This document shows, in pieces, positions 1 through 8,553 of a DNA stretch of 64,000 nucleotides. This DNA is from Bacillus salipaludis (GTDB lineage: Bacteria; Bacillota; Bacilli; Bacillales_B; DSM-18226). A model generated the notes under the pieces. That model ran no database searches, was not told the DNA's origin, and worked only from the letters and a program-made list of their open reading frames with translations. The DNA lies in assembly GCF_004358205.1 (NCBI RefSeq), contig NZ_SMYO01000002.1, positions 372,001-436,000 of the forward strand, written 5' to 3'. Both the position numbers and the translations under genes were made by a program. Position 1 is the first letter of the stretch; each line of letters starts with the position of its first letter.

Positions 1-2
1 GT

Positions 3-668
3 GTAACGAAATTTGTCCATGTTTCAACTGACGAGGTATATGGTGAATTGGATTTTGATCCTACTACATTCTTTACTGAAAAGACACCATTACAGCCAAA
101 TAGTCCATATAGTGCTAGTAAAGCATCATCAGATTTTTTAGTAAGGGCTTATCATGAAACATATGGACTTCCAATCAATATTACTCGTTGTTCAAATAAC
201 TATGGGCCTTTTCATTTTCCAGAGAAGCTTATTCCTTTAACAATTTCACGTGTATTAAACGAAGAAAAGGTACCTGTATATGGTGACGGGAAAAACATCC
301 GTGATTGGTTACATGTACTTGACCATTGTGCTGCGATAGATCTTGTTTTACATGAAGGTGTTAATGGTGAAGTTTATAATGTAGGCGGGCATAATGAGCG
401 GACTAATTTAGAAGTAGTACAGACTATTATTAGTACTTTAGGGAAATCAGAAGATCTTATTGAATTTGTTACTGACCGTTTAGGCCATGATAAGCGTTAT
501 GCTATAGACCCAACTAAATTGGAGAAGTTAGGTTGGAAACCTACTTATACTTTTGAAACAGGAATTGCTCAAACTATTAAATGGTATTTGGTTAACAAAT
601 GGTGGTGGGAGCAAATCATTAGTGGGGAATATCAGAATTACTTTGAAAAGCAGTATTCTCTAAAATAA
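3..668 (+). CDS. rmlB: dTDP-glucose 4,6-dehydratase, 5'-truncated by window edge
   Basis: This is the C-terminal two thirds (about 221 residues) of a short-chain dehydrogenase-type sugar-nucleotide dehydratase; the reading frame is already open at base 3 and about 110 N-terminal residues, with the Rossmann glycine motif, lie outside the window. The conserved VSTDEVYGE segment, the catalytic YSASKASSD (Tyr-x3-Lys), the [14 protein letters not shown] loop and [16 protein letters not shown] are typical of RmlB/RfbB, which converts dTDP-glucose to dTDP-4-keto-6-deoxyglucose in dTDP-rhamnose synthesis. It stops with TAA just before a hairpin terminator, so it is probably the last gene of a rhamnose/polysaccharide operon to the left. 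The following glycan-related genes fit a surface-polysaccharide locus. Confidence 0.93.
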   Translation, partial: VTKFVHVSTDEVYGELDFDPTTFFTEKTPLQPNSPYSASKASSDFLVRAYHETYGLPINITRCSNNYGPFHFPEKLIPLTISRVLNEEKVPVYGDGKNIRDWLHVLDHCAAIDLVLHEGVNGEVYNVGGHNERTNLEVVQTIISTLGKSEDLIEFVTDRLGHDKRYAIDPTKLEKLGWKPTYTFETGIAQTIKWYLVNKWWWEQIISGEYQNYFEKQYSLK

Positions 669-690
669 ACGTTTCATAAATTAAATAAAA

Positions 691-726
691 AACCGGGTTC
701 ACATAATTGTGAATTCGGTTTATTTC
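691..726 (+). terminator. Hairpin terminator after rmlB
   Basis: AACCGGGTTCACA pairs with TGTGAATTCGGTT (with G-U pairs) around a TAAT loop 22 bases after the rmlB stop, followed by a short T-rich tail. Confidence 0.7.
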
Positions 727-1173
727 CCTATTAATAACTACATATAACATTAAAGGTAAGATATATCAGCTAGTTAGGTATCGAATAACCTTGGTTTGTG
801 TATCTAATTTAAATAACTAAGGGTCTCTTTACGTAATGATTTATTTTAGGTCCTTTTTATAAATCAAGGTGCTCAGTCTTGAAATTTATGGTGAACTATT
901 GATAGTTATCATTCTTCACTTTCCTTGTTTCCAATCATATAAACACATAGTTTAAATTCCACTATAAACCTATCCACATCCTAAAAAAGGTAATTTAGAA
1001 ATATAACCCATTTTTTACAATGCGTTTGTTTAGGAGTATTTCTAAATAATGGTCATCTTTAACTTAACATTTGTTTTATCTATCATTTAACATACTTGAT
1101 GCTAAAAATTTATTAATTCTTACATCGCATACTTCTCCTTGAAAGATATCTTATATAAAGGGGGAAAAGCAAA
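727..1173. other. AT-rich intergenic region
   Basis: I see no convincing gene here. Stops are frequent in all frames. The last 20 bases hold the ribosome binding site AAAGGGGGAA for the gene starting at 1174. Confidence 0.5.
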
Positions 1174-2454
1174 ATGAAATTACGAGATAAAGCTTTCCTT
1201 TTTATTCTTATTTTCTTATTAGTACAATTTTTTATTTTCAAAGAAATAATGGAATTTTCAACAAACAAAGAAGTTGATTATGTTAACGTGGTTGACTTTG
1301 GAGCAAAAGGTAATGGAATAACAGATGACTCCAAAGCTATCGGAAATGCAATTCGCGCAGCAAAGAAAAAAGGGGTGCTAATGTTTCCAAAGGGAGTTTA
1401 CTTAGTTTCTAAAATTTCCTTTATATCTAATATTGAATACATTGGGCATAACGCTAGGATCTCTGCAAAGGGGGTTACTGTTCCAGTAATCCTAAAAAAT
1501 ACATCCAACGTTAAAGTATCTGGCATTACGTTCGATGCTAATCATATTTCTAAAAAAGCTCTCTCCGTCATTGCATCAAATAATATAAAAATTATTAACT
1601 GTTCATTTGAAAATGCCAGAGATTTTGGACTATATACTGAACAACTTACTGATTCTGTAATTGATAAATCATTAGCAATTCATAATGGAGACCAAGAGTT
1701 CCATGATGCTGGCTTTTCAGTAAATGGAGAAAATGTAATAATTTCTGATAGTATAGCCAGAAATAATGAAGCTAATGGCTTCAGAATTTTTGGAACAGAC
1801 AAGTTTGTGGGAGGAAGAATTACTATTTCGGATGCACATTCACATCATAATACTAATCACGGATTTCTAACAACTCCTACAGGAAAAGTTCAAGATACTC
1901 CATCTCATATTGTTATTTCTAATAGTATTGCAAATAATAATGGCTCCAAAGGTATGTATAGCGGTTTTGCAATTCATTATTCTAGTCAAAGTATGGTTCA
2001 AAATTCTGTGAGCTATGAAAATGAAGAGCATGGGTTTGTATTAATGGACAATTCTTTTTGCATATTGAAGGGGAATATAGCAAGGAAAAATGGTGCAAAT
2101 GGAATTCGAATTCAAGCTGACTGGAATAGAACTGAAGATTCGCAAAGTGGTGTTCATGATGCAATTGTAAATGATAATATTATAGTAGGAAATGGAATAG
2201 GTGAAGGAGCTTCTTCTAAGGATGCAATTACCGTAGAGGGAAATAGCTACAACATCCAAATTAAAAGTAACAACATTTTTAAAAATTTAGGAAATAGTAT
2301 CAATATTAAAACTCATCGAGGTTATACAGATTGTTATAATTTATATATCGAAGATAATATCATAAGTGGAAATGGAACTGATATGATAAATAATCAAAGC
2401 CAAAAGGAAAATAGAATTTTCGGTAAAAATATAATAAATGGAAAGGAAAAATAA
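1174..2454 (+). CDS. Secreted right-handed parallel beta-helix protein (pectate lyase-3 type)
   Basis: 426 residues. A hydrophobic segment at about residues 7-24 is a signal peptide or anchor. Residues about 37-80 (YVNVVDFGAKGNGITDDSKAI...FPKGVYLVS) are the hallmark start of the Pectate_lyase_3/GH28-like beta-helix fold. The rest is a series of Asn-rich turns (SNNIKIINCSF, NNEANGFRIFG, RKNGANGIRI) as expected for stacked beta-helix coils. The family includes polysaccharide lyases, hydrolases and epimerases, and the substrate cannot be read from the sequence. A strong ribosome binding site (AAAGGGGGAAAAGC) precedes the ATG. Lying next to rmlB and an LCP gene, it may process an exported polysaccharide; that role is inferred. 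Confidence 0.85.
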   Translation: MKLRDKAFLFILIFLLVQFFIFKEIMEFSTNKEVDYVNVVDFGAKGNGITDDSKAIGNAIRAAKKKGVLMFPKGVYLVSKISFISNIEYIGHNARISAKGVTVPVILKNTSNVKVSGITFDANHISKKALSVIASNNIKIINCSFENARDFGLYTEQLTDSVIDKSLAIHNGDQEFHDAGFSVNGENVIISDSIARNNEANGFRIFGTDKFVGGRITISDAHSHHNTNHGFLTTPTGKVQDTPSHIVISNSIANNNGSKGMYSGFAIHYSSQSMVQNSVSYENEEHGFVLMDNSFCILKGNIARKNGANGIRIQADWNRTEDSQSGVHDAIVNDNIIVGNGIGEGASSKDAITVEGNSYNIQIKSNNIFKNLGNSINIKTHRGYTDCYNLYIEDNIISGNGTDMINNQSQKENRIFGKNIINGKEK

Positions 2455-2987
2455 TATTATTTCAATTAACAAATTTAAAAATACTTTCAGTGGGAATTTT
2501 GATCTAAAGAAATGGAAAGGTCATAACTTCCATCCTTCCCTTAAGTGCTAAATTTCTATGTAATAAGTATTATTTGATTTAAATACAATTTTGTATCATT
2601 GCGCACAAGGAGAATATACCCCTTTAGAATTTCATCCAGTTTGATAGCTTTCTATGATCCCTAAGGTGTAGCTCGAACCAATCACCCAACGGACCCTGTA
2701 ACGATTGTTATCTTAGATACAACCTACCCAATAATTAAGGTCCTATTGCACTCCATATCCTTCTATCGGCCATTCATAACAATTCCGATATTTGTCAATA
2801 TTAATTTGAGTCATGGTGATAAATCTTGATTATTTCTTATTTGGAGGAATTAGGAGTGTAAGAGATCTTGCCCCAGGGGCAAGATGTCAATGGCATAAAA
2901 TGTGTAGGGATTCTTGGAGATGGCAAAAGATGAATCCGAATTGGTATGAAAGGAAGATGGAAGTACAATATCACTAGAATTGAGAAG
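2455..2987. other. Intergenic region with an isolated perfect palindrome
   Basis: No gene recognised. At 2865-2885 ATCTTGCCCC and GGGGCAAGAT form a 10-bp-arm inverted repeat around a single A, with no T-run after it. A short open stretch nearby (2827-2960) has no identifiable product. Confidence 0.4.
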
Positions 2988-3011
2988 AGCGGGCATCCTT
3001 GCATGTCCGCT
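2988..3011 (+). repeat. Small hairpin AGCGGGCAT/ATGTCCGCT
   Basis: Inverted repeat with 9-bp arms (one G-T) around CCTTGC. A related sequence (CGGGCATCCAAACATGTCTGCC) occurs at about 15735. It creates the artefactual start of a longer reading frame that runs into the membrane-protein remnant at 3082. Confidence 0.45.
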
Positions 3012-3081
3012 TGTTCTGTATATTTTGGTAAAAATATTCTATTCTTATAGTTTTTTTACCAAGGTTTTAAAGGGGGCCGAA

Positions 3082-3399
3082 GTGAAAGCAATTATTGATT
3101 TTAATAGGATTATAAATGATGTCAGTTTAATAATGGCGATTATAGCGATTAACATGACCATCATTGGATTGACCTCACTTGCTGAAACAAAAAAGATTAT
3201 TGGTGTGGATTATGGTGGTCTTTATTGAAAAAAAGTTAGCTAATAAATTCTGTAAGAATTTATTATTTACTAGTTTGTTTTACTTTTGTGAATGTTGCCT
3301 CATTGTTTTTAATGTTTGTAAAAAATAGTTTCATTTAGGGCAATAAATTTTCTTGTTCTCATTTTATGTTTAGTATTCGCAATTTTTTTATTCGCTTAA
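3082..3399 (+). pseudogene. Small multi-pass membrane protein, broken by three frameshifts
   Basis: A GTG at 3082 follows a good ribosome binding site (AAAGGGGGCCGA). It opens a frame giving MKAIIDFNRIINDVSLIMAI and then IGLTSLAETKKIIGVDYG before a TGA at 3226. Homologous-looking text continues in the other frames in order: FIEKKLANKFC (frame shift near 3217), then YYLLVCFTFVNVASLFLMF (near 3255), then FLVLILCLVFAIFLFA ending at TAA 3399. Joined, these make a plausible protein of about 105 residues with three or four membrane segments. Either the gene is decayed or the sequence carries indels. I do not recognise the family. Confidence 0.55.
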
Positions 3400-3737
3400 G
3401 AAAAGGGAATCAGATTTAAAATACATGATTCTTTTTAATGAAATTTATGGTAACTTGTAAATTACGTAATTAAAAGATTGACTTTGGTGGTAATATTAAT
3501 GGTCAATTAACAATGTTTTCAAAACAATATGATACATGGTTAGGATATATTTAGCAAATCAAAATTAACTTTACGCTCAGCCTGATGTACAAGCCTTTAT
3601 TGATCATAAAGTTGTAAGTTCTAGCCTGGTCCAAAGTCAACTTACTTTAAGATGTGGTGAATGAGAAGTTTTCTAACCTACACCAAACGGCTTCAAAATA
3701 AAAGTATCCACAAGAACACTAATCCGTGATTTTTTCT
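3400..3737. other. Intergenic region with possible decayed coding remnant
   Basis: Between about 3480 and 3664 short stretches in two frames (DFGGNINGQLTMFSKQYDTW, then PDVQAFIDHKVVSSSLVQSQ) read like coding sequence broken by stops and a frameshift. No family is recognised. Confidence 0.3.
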
Positions 3738-4694
3738 TTAAAAATACTTGGCCATTATCTCTTTTATTTGCTGCGGATCCAAAACAATCTCTGCGTTGTT
3801 TGCTTTTAGGATATCATCGTACATGTTTTGACCGACACCGTGTAATTGATGGTACGTTAATTGTTTGTTTGGATTAAAGTCTTTTACTGATAGACCAAGG
3901 CTTAGCATATCAGAAGTCGACATATTCGTTGCTACAACAAAATCTGGGATAGATTGGACCAACGAAGGTAGTTTTGTTATATTGCTTGGATCTAAGGCTT
4001 TTTTTGTAATTCCCTTCATCGCCTCTTCTTGCAATTGCTGGCGACCGTATTCTCCATTTTTTAGTGAATAGCGTTCGTGTACGACCTCTGTTACCATTTT
4101 TCCATCGAAAGCATGAGTACCGGCTTGGATCACTTTATTTTTATTCTCTTTATACCATGGATGGGTTAGGGTCACATTGAAAGGAACGTGCATATCAATG
4201 CCGCCTATGGCGTCGACCATCGATTGAAAGCCCCAATAATTGGTTTCTACATAGTAGTTAATTGGGACCCCGGTAAGCTCTCCAACCGCTTTGACTGCAG
4301 CTTCTACGCCTGCTGTTTTGCCCTTTGTTGCTTGCATGATATATTGAACACTTGTTAGCTTTGTGTAGCCATAGCCATCTAAATGAACCCGAGTATCACG
4401 CGGAATACTGACTGCGTGGTATTGATTCTTTTGCAAATCGACATGAACGAGCATCATCGAGTCTGAGTGACCGGCTTGATCTCCTTTTCTCTGGTCAGAA
4501 CCGATTAATAACACGTTGAACTCACCGTCTTTAGGCGGTTTTACGGTTTGATTGCTGTTAGCTGAACTAACCACGGGATTATTTTTGAAATGATTTTTAG
4601 GCTGCAGTTGCTGATACTCAAAGACAACAACTGCAACAGCAATTATCATTACCCCCAAAATGCTAAAACTAACAATTTTCCAATTTCTTTTCAT
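3738..4694 (-). CDS. LytR-CpsA-Psr (LCP) family wall-polymer ligase
   Basis: 318 residues, a normal LCP length. An N-terminal signal-anchor spans about residues 8-26, then an extracellular domain. LCP hallmarks are visible: FNVLLIGSDQRKGDQAGHSD, the DSMMLVHVD strand, SIPRDTRVHL with the conserved arginines that bind the polyprenyl pyrophosphate, and the DAIGGIDMHVP motif. These enzymes transfer undecaprenyl-linked teichoic acids or polysaccharides to peptidoglycan outside the membrane. TagU/LytR-like paralogues are not separable by eye. A strong ribosome binding site (GGAGGAAAGT) precedes the ATG. Upstream, at about 4900-5030, lies a partial copy of the CAAACGTTTG repeat family, which could influence its transcription (inference). 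Confidence 0.9.
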   Translation of the reverse strand: MKRNWKIVSFSILGVMIIAVAVVVFEYQQLQPKNHFKNNPVVSSANSNQTVKPPKDGEFNVLLIGSDQRKGDQAGHSDSMMLVHVDLQKNQYHAVSIPRDTRVHLDGYGYTKLTSVQYIMQATKGKTAGVEAAVKAVGELTGVPINYYVETNYWGFQSMVDAIGGIDMHVPFNVTLTHPWYKENKNKVIQAGTHAFDGKMVTEVVHERYSLKNGEYGRQQLQEEAMKGITKKALDPSNITKLPSLVQSIPDFVVATNMSTSDMLSLGLSVKDFNPNKQLTYHQLHGVGQNMYDDILKANNAEIVLDPQQIKEIMAKYF

Positions 4695-4899
4695 ACTTTC
4701 CTCCGTTGTATAGGACTAGATTGGGAATTTACAAGATAAATATATAAAACAAATCCAAAGCGGTATGCTGATCAAACAACACAAAAATAAGCCTTTAAAA
4801 AAGTAGTTTGGCATTAAACAGTCTACCTTCTTTCCGTTGCCTATTAGGGTATTATAAATAGAATATTTTAAAATAGCATAAATCGCAAATTAAACTTTT

Positions 4900-5030
4900 A
4901 TTAATTCCCTGCATTGTTCGACCATTTTTTTATGGAAATAAAGTTAGAAATCCTTATATTTCAAAGGCTTTAGTGATTCTAACCAAACGTTTGTGTAAAG
5001 TGGAAAATGGTAGAATTTTGTCAGTTTGTT
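4900..5030 (+). repeat. CAAACGTTTG-family repeat, partial copy 1
   Basis: Contains the palindrome CAAACGTTTG at 4984-4993, preceded by TTTCAAAGGCTTTAGTGATTCTAAC, which matches the conserved flank of the other copies (for example 25880-25926 and 41590-41632). It lies about 200 bases 5' of the minus-strand LCP gene. Confidence 0.6.
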
Positions 5031-5260
5031 TCGTATCTTAGTGGTATAGGACAAAGGTAAACTCTTTCAGGACCTTTCCCACTCTGGAAAGTGACGAAAT
5101 CTTATTAGATTGCTCCATCGAGATCCATATGAAGGAAAGTGCTCCAATCATAAAGTGTGTTTAGTAGGTCTTGCAGCAGGGCTTGCCATTAGAAGAATGC
5201 AGGGATGCCCTATGGGAAAGAGCAAGTTCGCCGAATTGAGGAGAGATACTATCTTGCCTA
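5031..5260. other. Intergenic, possibly decayed manA or unrelated coding remnant
   Basis: A short frame reading LPLEECRDALWERASSPN precedes the manA fragment and ends in TGA; it does not match the ManA N-terminal part as I know it. Confidence 0.25.
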
Positions 5261-5674
5261 TTGGATTTGGAGACACAGCAAAGCTATGACACAACTTATC
5301 GTGTGTATTATTATGATCGCAGGGATGCGGAAGGGAACTTGCGTGATCTGCATTTAGTGAAAGCGATAGAGGTAACGACTGTTCTACATCATGACATAGT
5401 TATAGCACCTAAAGTCGAAGAAAAGGAGCAGGCGGCGATTCCCACCTTTGTGGAGTCGGAGTTTTTCTCCGTTTACAAATGGAAGATTTGCGGTAAATCT
5501 ACTTTTTCCTTTAATGACCAGTATTTGCTTTTAAGCGTAATCAATGGAGAAGGAACACTCATTCACAATGGGGAAAAATATCCTTTGAATAAAGGAACCC
5601 ATTTCATTGTACCGGTCGGGTTCGGAGAATTTGAACTAGAGGGTCAATGTGAATTGATTGTTTCACATACTTAA
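5261..5674 (+). pseudogene. manA: Mannose-6-phosphate isomerase, C-terminal fragment
   Basis: 137 residues match only the C-terminal 40-45% of class I ManA (fructose-6-phosphate/mannose-6-phosphate isomerisation). LETQQSYDTTYRVYYYDR and the terminal cupin FSVYKWKICGKSTFSFNDQ...SVINGEGTLIHNGEKYPLNKGTHFIVP...LIVSHT are diagnostic. The N-terminal zinc-binding part (about 180 residues of a roughly 315-residue enzyme) is missing and the sequence before ETQQ does not continue the family, so the gene is truncated and should be inactive. A strong hairpin terminator follows. It is probably a relic of the neighbouring polysaccharide locus, where it would have supplied GDP-mannose precursors. Confidence 0.8.
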
Positions 5675-5683
5675 AGTAGAAAT

Positions 5684-5720
5684 TGAAAAAATTCGGGTAA
5701 GGGTAACCCGAATTTTTTCG
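5684..5720 (+). terminator. Hairpin terminator after manA fragment
   Basis: GAAAAAATTCGGGT pairs with ACCCGAATTTTTTC, about 10 bases after the stop; the flanking A- and T-runs make it potentially bidirectional, also ending the small minus-strand gene at 5759. Confidence 0.8.
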
Positions 5721-5758
5721 AATCCTCGTTATGTTAATTCTACTCATTATAAATATTC

Positions 5759-5875
5759 CTATTTTACAAATAAACTAACCATGATTTTGACCCAACCAAA
5801 AAATGCAACCCACAATGGAACACTAAGAGATGTACCCCAAAATAAACCAGTCAAGAAATTACCTTGTCTTTCCAT
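5759..5875 (-). CDS. Small membrane protein (38 aa)
   Basis: Short minus-strand frame beginning MERQGNFLTGLFWGTSLSVP and ending FFGWVKIMVSLFVK. It has one long hydrophobic segment and a good ribosome binding site (AAAGGGAGTGGATTTGT before ATG). The terminator at 5684-5720 sits at its 3' end. I do not recognise the family; tiny membrane proteins of this type are often sporulation- or stress-related, but that is only a guess. A cre-like site lies about 70 bases upstream. Confidence 0.5.
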   Translation of the reverse strand: MERQGNFLTGLFWGTSLSVPLWVAFFGWVKIMVSLFVK

Positions 5876-5942
5876 ACAAATCCACTCCCTTTAAGATGTA
5901 GATTACTTTTTTGATTTTCAGTTGTATTCACTAAAATATAAA

Positions 5943-5956
5943 TGATAACGCTTACA
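5943..5956. promoter_or_regulatory. Candidate CcpA (cre) site
   Basis: TGATAACGCTTACA matches the cre consensus TGWAANCGNTNWCA at all but one fixed position. It lies between the small membrane protein gene (minus) and the epsC-like pseudogene (plus). Confidence 0.35.
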
Positions 5957-6276
5957 CTGGCAATAGGTTAATTTTCCGTATTTTTTAATTTGCTAAACTA
6001 GTAGAAGGAATTTATACCTATTTATATTTTTATTAATATAGCAAATAAGGGAAGGGAAAAAAACGAGAAGCTTGTCAGGGTAGTAGCAAATGTTTTCGAC
6101 AAATACAAACTAGTTAAGGTAGGTTTTTTCGATCGTTATTCTGTCTAGGATAAAAGTTACAGGATTCGCTAAAAACCTTCTCTTTACCAATTAATTCGAC
6201 AATGATACGATAAAAATATCATGGAAAAATAGCATTTTGTTGGAAATAAAATGGCGCAAAAGAGGGGAGTGTACGA
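5957..6276. other. Intergenic region 5' of the epsC-like pseudogene
   Basis: No gene seen. The end holds the ribosome binding site AGAGGGGAGTGTACGA for the GTG at 6277. Confidence 0.4.
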
Positions 6277-7816
6277 GTGACCTATCGGAAAAGAATTGCG
6301 GCTTTAGTCGCATTAGATTCAATCATTGTATTGATCGCCATTTACATAAGCTATCTATTTTTTAATCCTAATTTTTATATCTTTAAAATGCCAATGCTGC
6401 TTGTGACCTCCCTAACTCTATTAGTTTGCCACCATATATTTGCCTTTGTTTATAAGCTCTATATCAAATCATGGCAATATGCTAGTGTCGGAGAATTAAT
6501 CGCGATTCTAAAGGCAGTGACCTTTTCTGTCGCAGGAGCTGCTTTATTGCAGAATTTTGTATATCATAATCGATTTGTACGTATACTTGCAGTCACTTGG
6601 ATGCTCCACGTGTTATTGATTGGCGGATCAAGGTTTTCTTTGAGGATATTTCGTGATGGGTATATGAGCTATAAACAAAATGTGAAAAGAACCTTGATTA
6701 TCGGCGCCGGGTCAGCGGGTGCCATGGTGGCACGGCAATTACTGTATAACCATGATACTGATTTGAAGCCTATAGCCTTTATCGATGATGATCCCACAAA
6801 ATACAAATTAGACATCCTTGGGATACCGGTAGCAGGAAATTCTACCCAAATCACAAAGGTTGTGGAGACTTACGATATTGAAAATATTGTAATCGCGATT
6901 CCTTCTTTAAGTAGAAATGAATTAAATCGAATTTTTGAAGAGTGTTTGAAAACAAAAGCGAAAACAAAAATCTTGCCAAAACTTGAGGATATCATGACGG
7001 GAAAGGTCTCAGTCAATCAGTTCCGTGAGGTAGAGGTTGAGGATTTACTTGGCAGAGAACCAGTAGAATTGGATATTGAGAGTATCTCAGAATATGTGTT
7101 TGAAAAGACTATAATGGTAACCGGTTCAGGAGGCTCTATTGGATCGGAAATTTGCCGGCAGATTGGTAAATTCTCGCCTAGAAAGATTGTCTTAGTTGAT
7201 CATAGTGAAAATGGTATTTACCAGATTGAAATGGAATTAAGAAACCTCTTCCAAAAACAGATTGATCTTGTCCCTGTGATTGCAGATATTCAAGACAGGT
7301 TAAGAATGTTTGAAGTGATGGATTAGCATCGCCCGGACGTTGTCTATCATGCTGCGGCACATAAGCATGTTCCTTTAATGGAATATAACGTGAAAGAGGC
7401 AGTGGAAAATAATATTTTTGGCACAAAAAATGTGGCTGATGCAGCAGAAAGGTTCGGGGTAAACACCTTCGTCCTAATTTCATCGGATAAAGCAGTTAAT
7501 CCAACCAATGTAATGGGAGCAACCAAAAGATTTGCTGAAATGATTATTCAGCATCTCGCTCAAACCAGTTCTAATAAATTTGTCGCTGTTCGTTTTGGTA
7601 ATGTCCTTGGAAGCAATGGAAGTGTTATTCCTTTATTTAAGAAGCAAATTCATGCAGGTGGTCCCGTTACGGTTACACACCAAGACATGTTGCGCTACTT
7701 TATGACCATTCCTGAAGCATCCAGATTGGTAATTCAATCTGGCGCACTGGCAAGGGGTGGGGAAATCTTTGTTTTGGATATGGGGGAACCTATTAAAATC
7801 GTTGATTTGCAATTTT
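6277..7816 (+). pseudogene. epsC: UDP-sugar 4,6-dehydratase (EpsC/CapD-like), nonsense mutation and 3' truncation
   Basis: The GTG start at 6277 opens a membrane protein with four N-terminal hydrophobic segments, a first nucleotide-binding domain (LIIGAGSAGAMVARQLL, about residue 140) and a second SDR domain (MVTGSGGSIGSEICRQIGKF, about residue 282). This is the layout of nucleoside-diphosphate sugar epimerase/dehydratases of polysaccharide loci (about 600 residues). The frame is cut by TAG at 7324-7326 exactly inside [20 protein letters not shown], where a sense codon is expected, and resumes in the same frame through [17 protein letters not shown] to EPIKIVDLQ. There it runs into a REP1 hairpin and ends with a foreign tail ([17 protein letters not shown], stop 7866). 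About 90 C-terminal residues are lost, so two independent lesions mark it as dead. Confidence 0.85.
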
Positions 7817-7860
7817 GGGGTCAGACCCCCACTCAGCTAAAGTTTAAAGCGCTAAAGTAT
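7815..7860 (+). repeat. REP1 copy (hairpin GGGGTCAGACCCC plus tail)
   Basis: GGGGTCAGACCCCC followed by ACTCAGCTAAAGTTTAAAGC. It lies exactly where the epsC-like sequence breaks off and about 95 bases 5' of the RAYT transposase. Near-identical copies are at 10611 and 15553, with partial ones at 36058 and 50275. Confidence 0.85.
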
Positions 7861-7956
7861 AAATGAAAAAAATATTTTATCGAAATAAGAAGGAATATTA
7901 GAGATGTTGTTGAATATTGTAATTGGTAAATTAATATAAAAGGAGGGACCTTGCTA

Positions 7957-8529
7957 GTGTCCAGACCACATCGTATTTGGTATCCTGGTGCTAAGTATCA
8001 TATTACAAACCGCGGCAATCGAAGGTCATCGATCTTTTACGATGAACAAGACCATCTTGCATATTTAGAATTACTTAAGGAAGTTCGCAGTGTTTTTCCC
8101 TTTCATCTTCACGCCTACTGCCTCATGACAAATCACATCCATCTCCTGATTGAAACCATCCATCACCATCCCAAACATATTATGAAAATGCTGAATTCCC
8201 GTTATGCGATGTATTTTAATAAGCGTCATCATCTTATCGGGCATCTTTTTCAAGGTCGATATGGAGCGGAACTTATTGATACCGCTGAATACCTTTTAGA
8301 TGTTAGCAGATATATTCATTTAAATCCCGTCGAAGCGGGCATGGTTAAATCCCCTAAACATTATCCCTGGAGCAGTTATTCCGCATATATATCAAACTCT
8401 CACAATCTAGAAATCTTTACAACGAAAAAAATATTGTCATTCTTCCCAGAGCCGCAAAAGAATTATTACCGTAAATTTGTTGAAGGGAAAATTACGGTAC
8501 CCTCTAATTTACCGGTTGAAATTCATTAG
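7957..8529 (+). CDS. REP-associated tyrosine transposase (RAYT, Y1_Tnp family)
   Basis: About 190 residues of the IS200/IS605-like Y1 transposase superfamily, REP-associated branch. The opening SRPHRIWYPGAKYHITNRGN, the HUH metal site LMTNHIHLLIE, the helix NSRYAMYFNKRHHLIGHLFQ with GRY, and the DVSRYIHLNPVEAG...YPWSSY block containing the catalytic Tyr are all present. RAYTs process single-stranded REP hairpins. The GTG at 7957 lies 9 bases after AGGAGGG; a TTG at 7951 is in frame but too close to that site. There are no IS200-type ends around it. A REP1 copy precedes it, as in known RAYT/REP pairs. The gene looks intact and is followed closely by yifB. Confidence 0.9.
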   Translation: MSRPHRIWYPGAKYHITNRGNRRSSIFYDEQDHLAYLELLKEVRSVFPFHLHAYCLMTNHIHLLIETIHHHPKHIMKMLNSRYAMYFNKRHHLIGHLFQGRYGAELIDTAEYLLDVSRYIHLNPVEAGMVKSPKHYPWSSYSAYISNSHNLEIFTTKKILSFFPEPQKNYYRKFVEGKITVPSNLPVEIH

Positions 8530-8553
8530 AGATAAAGATATTAGGAGGTTTTT

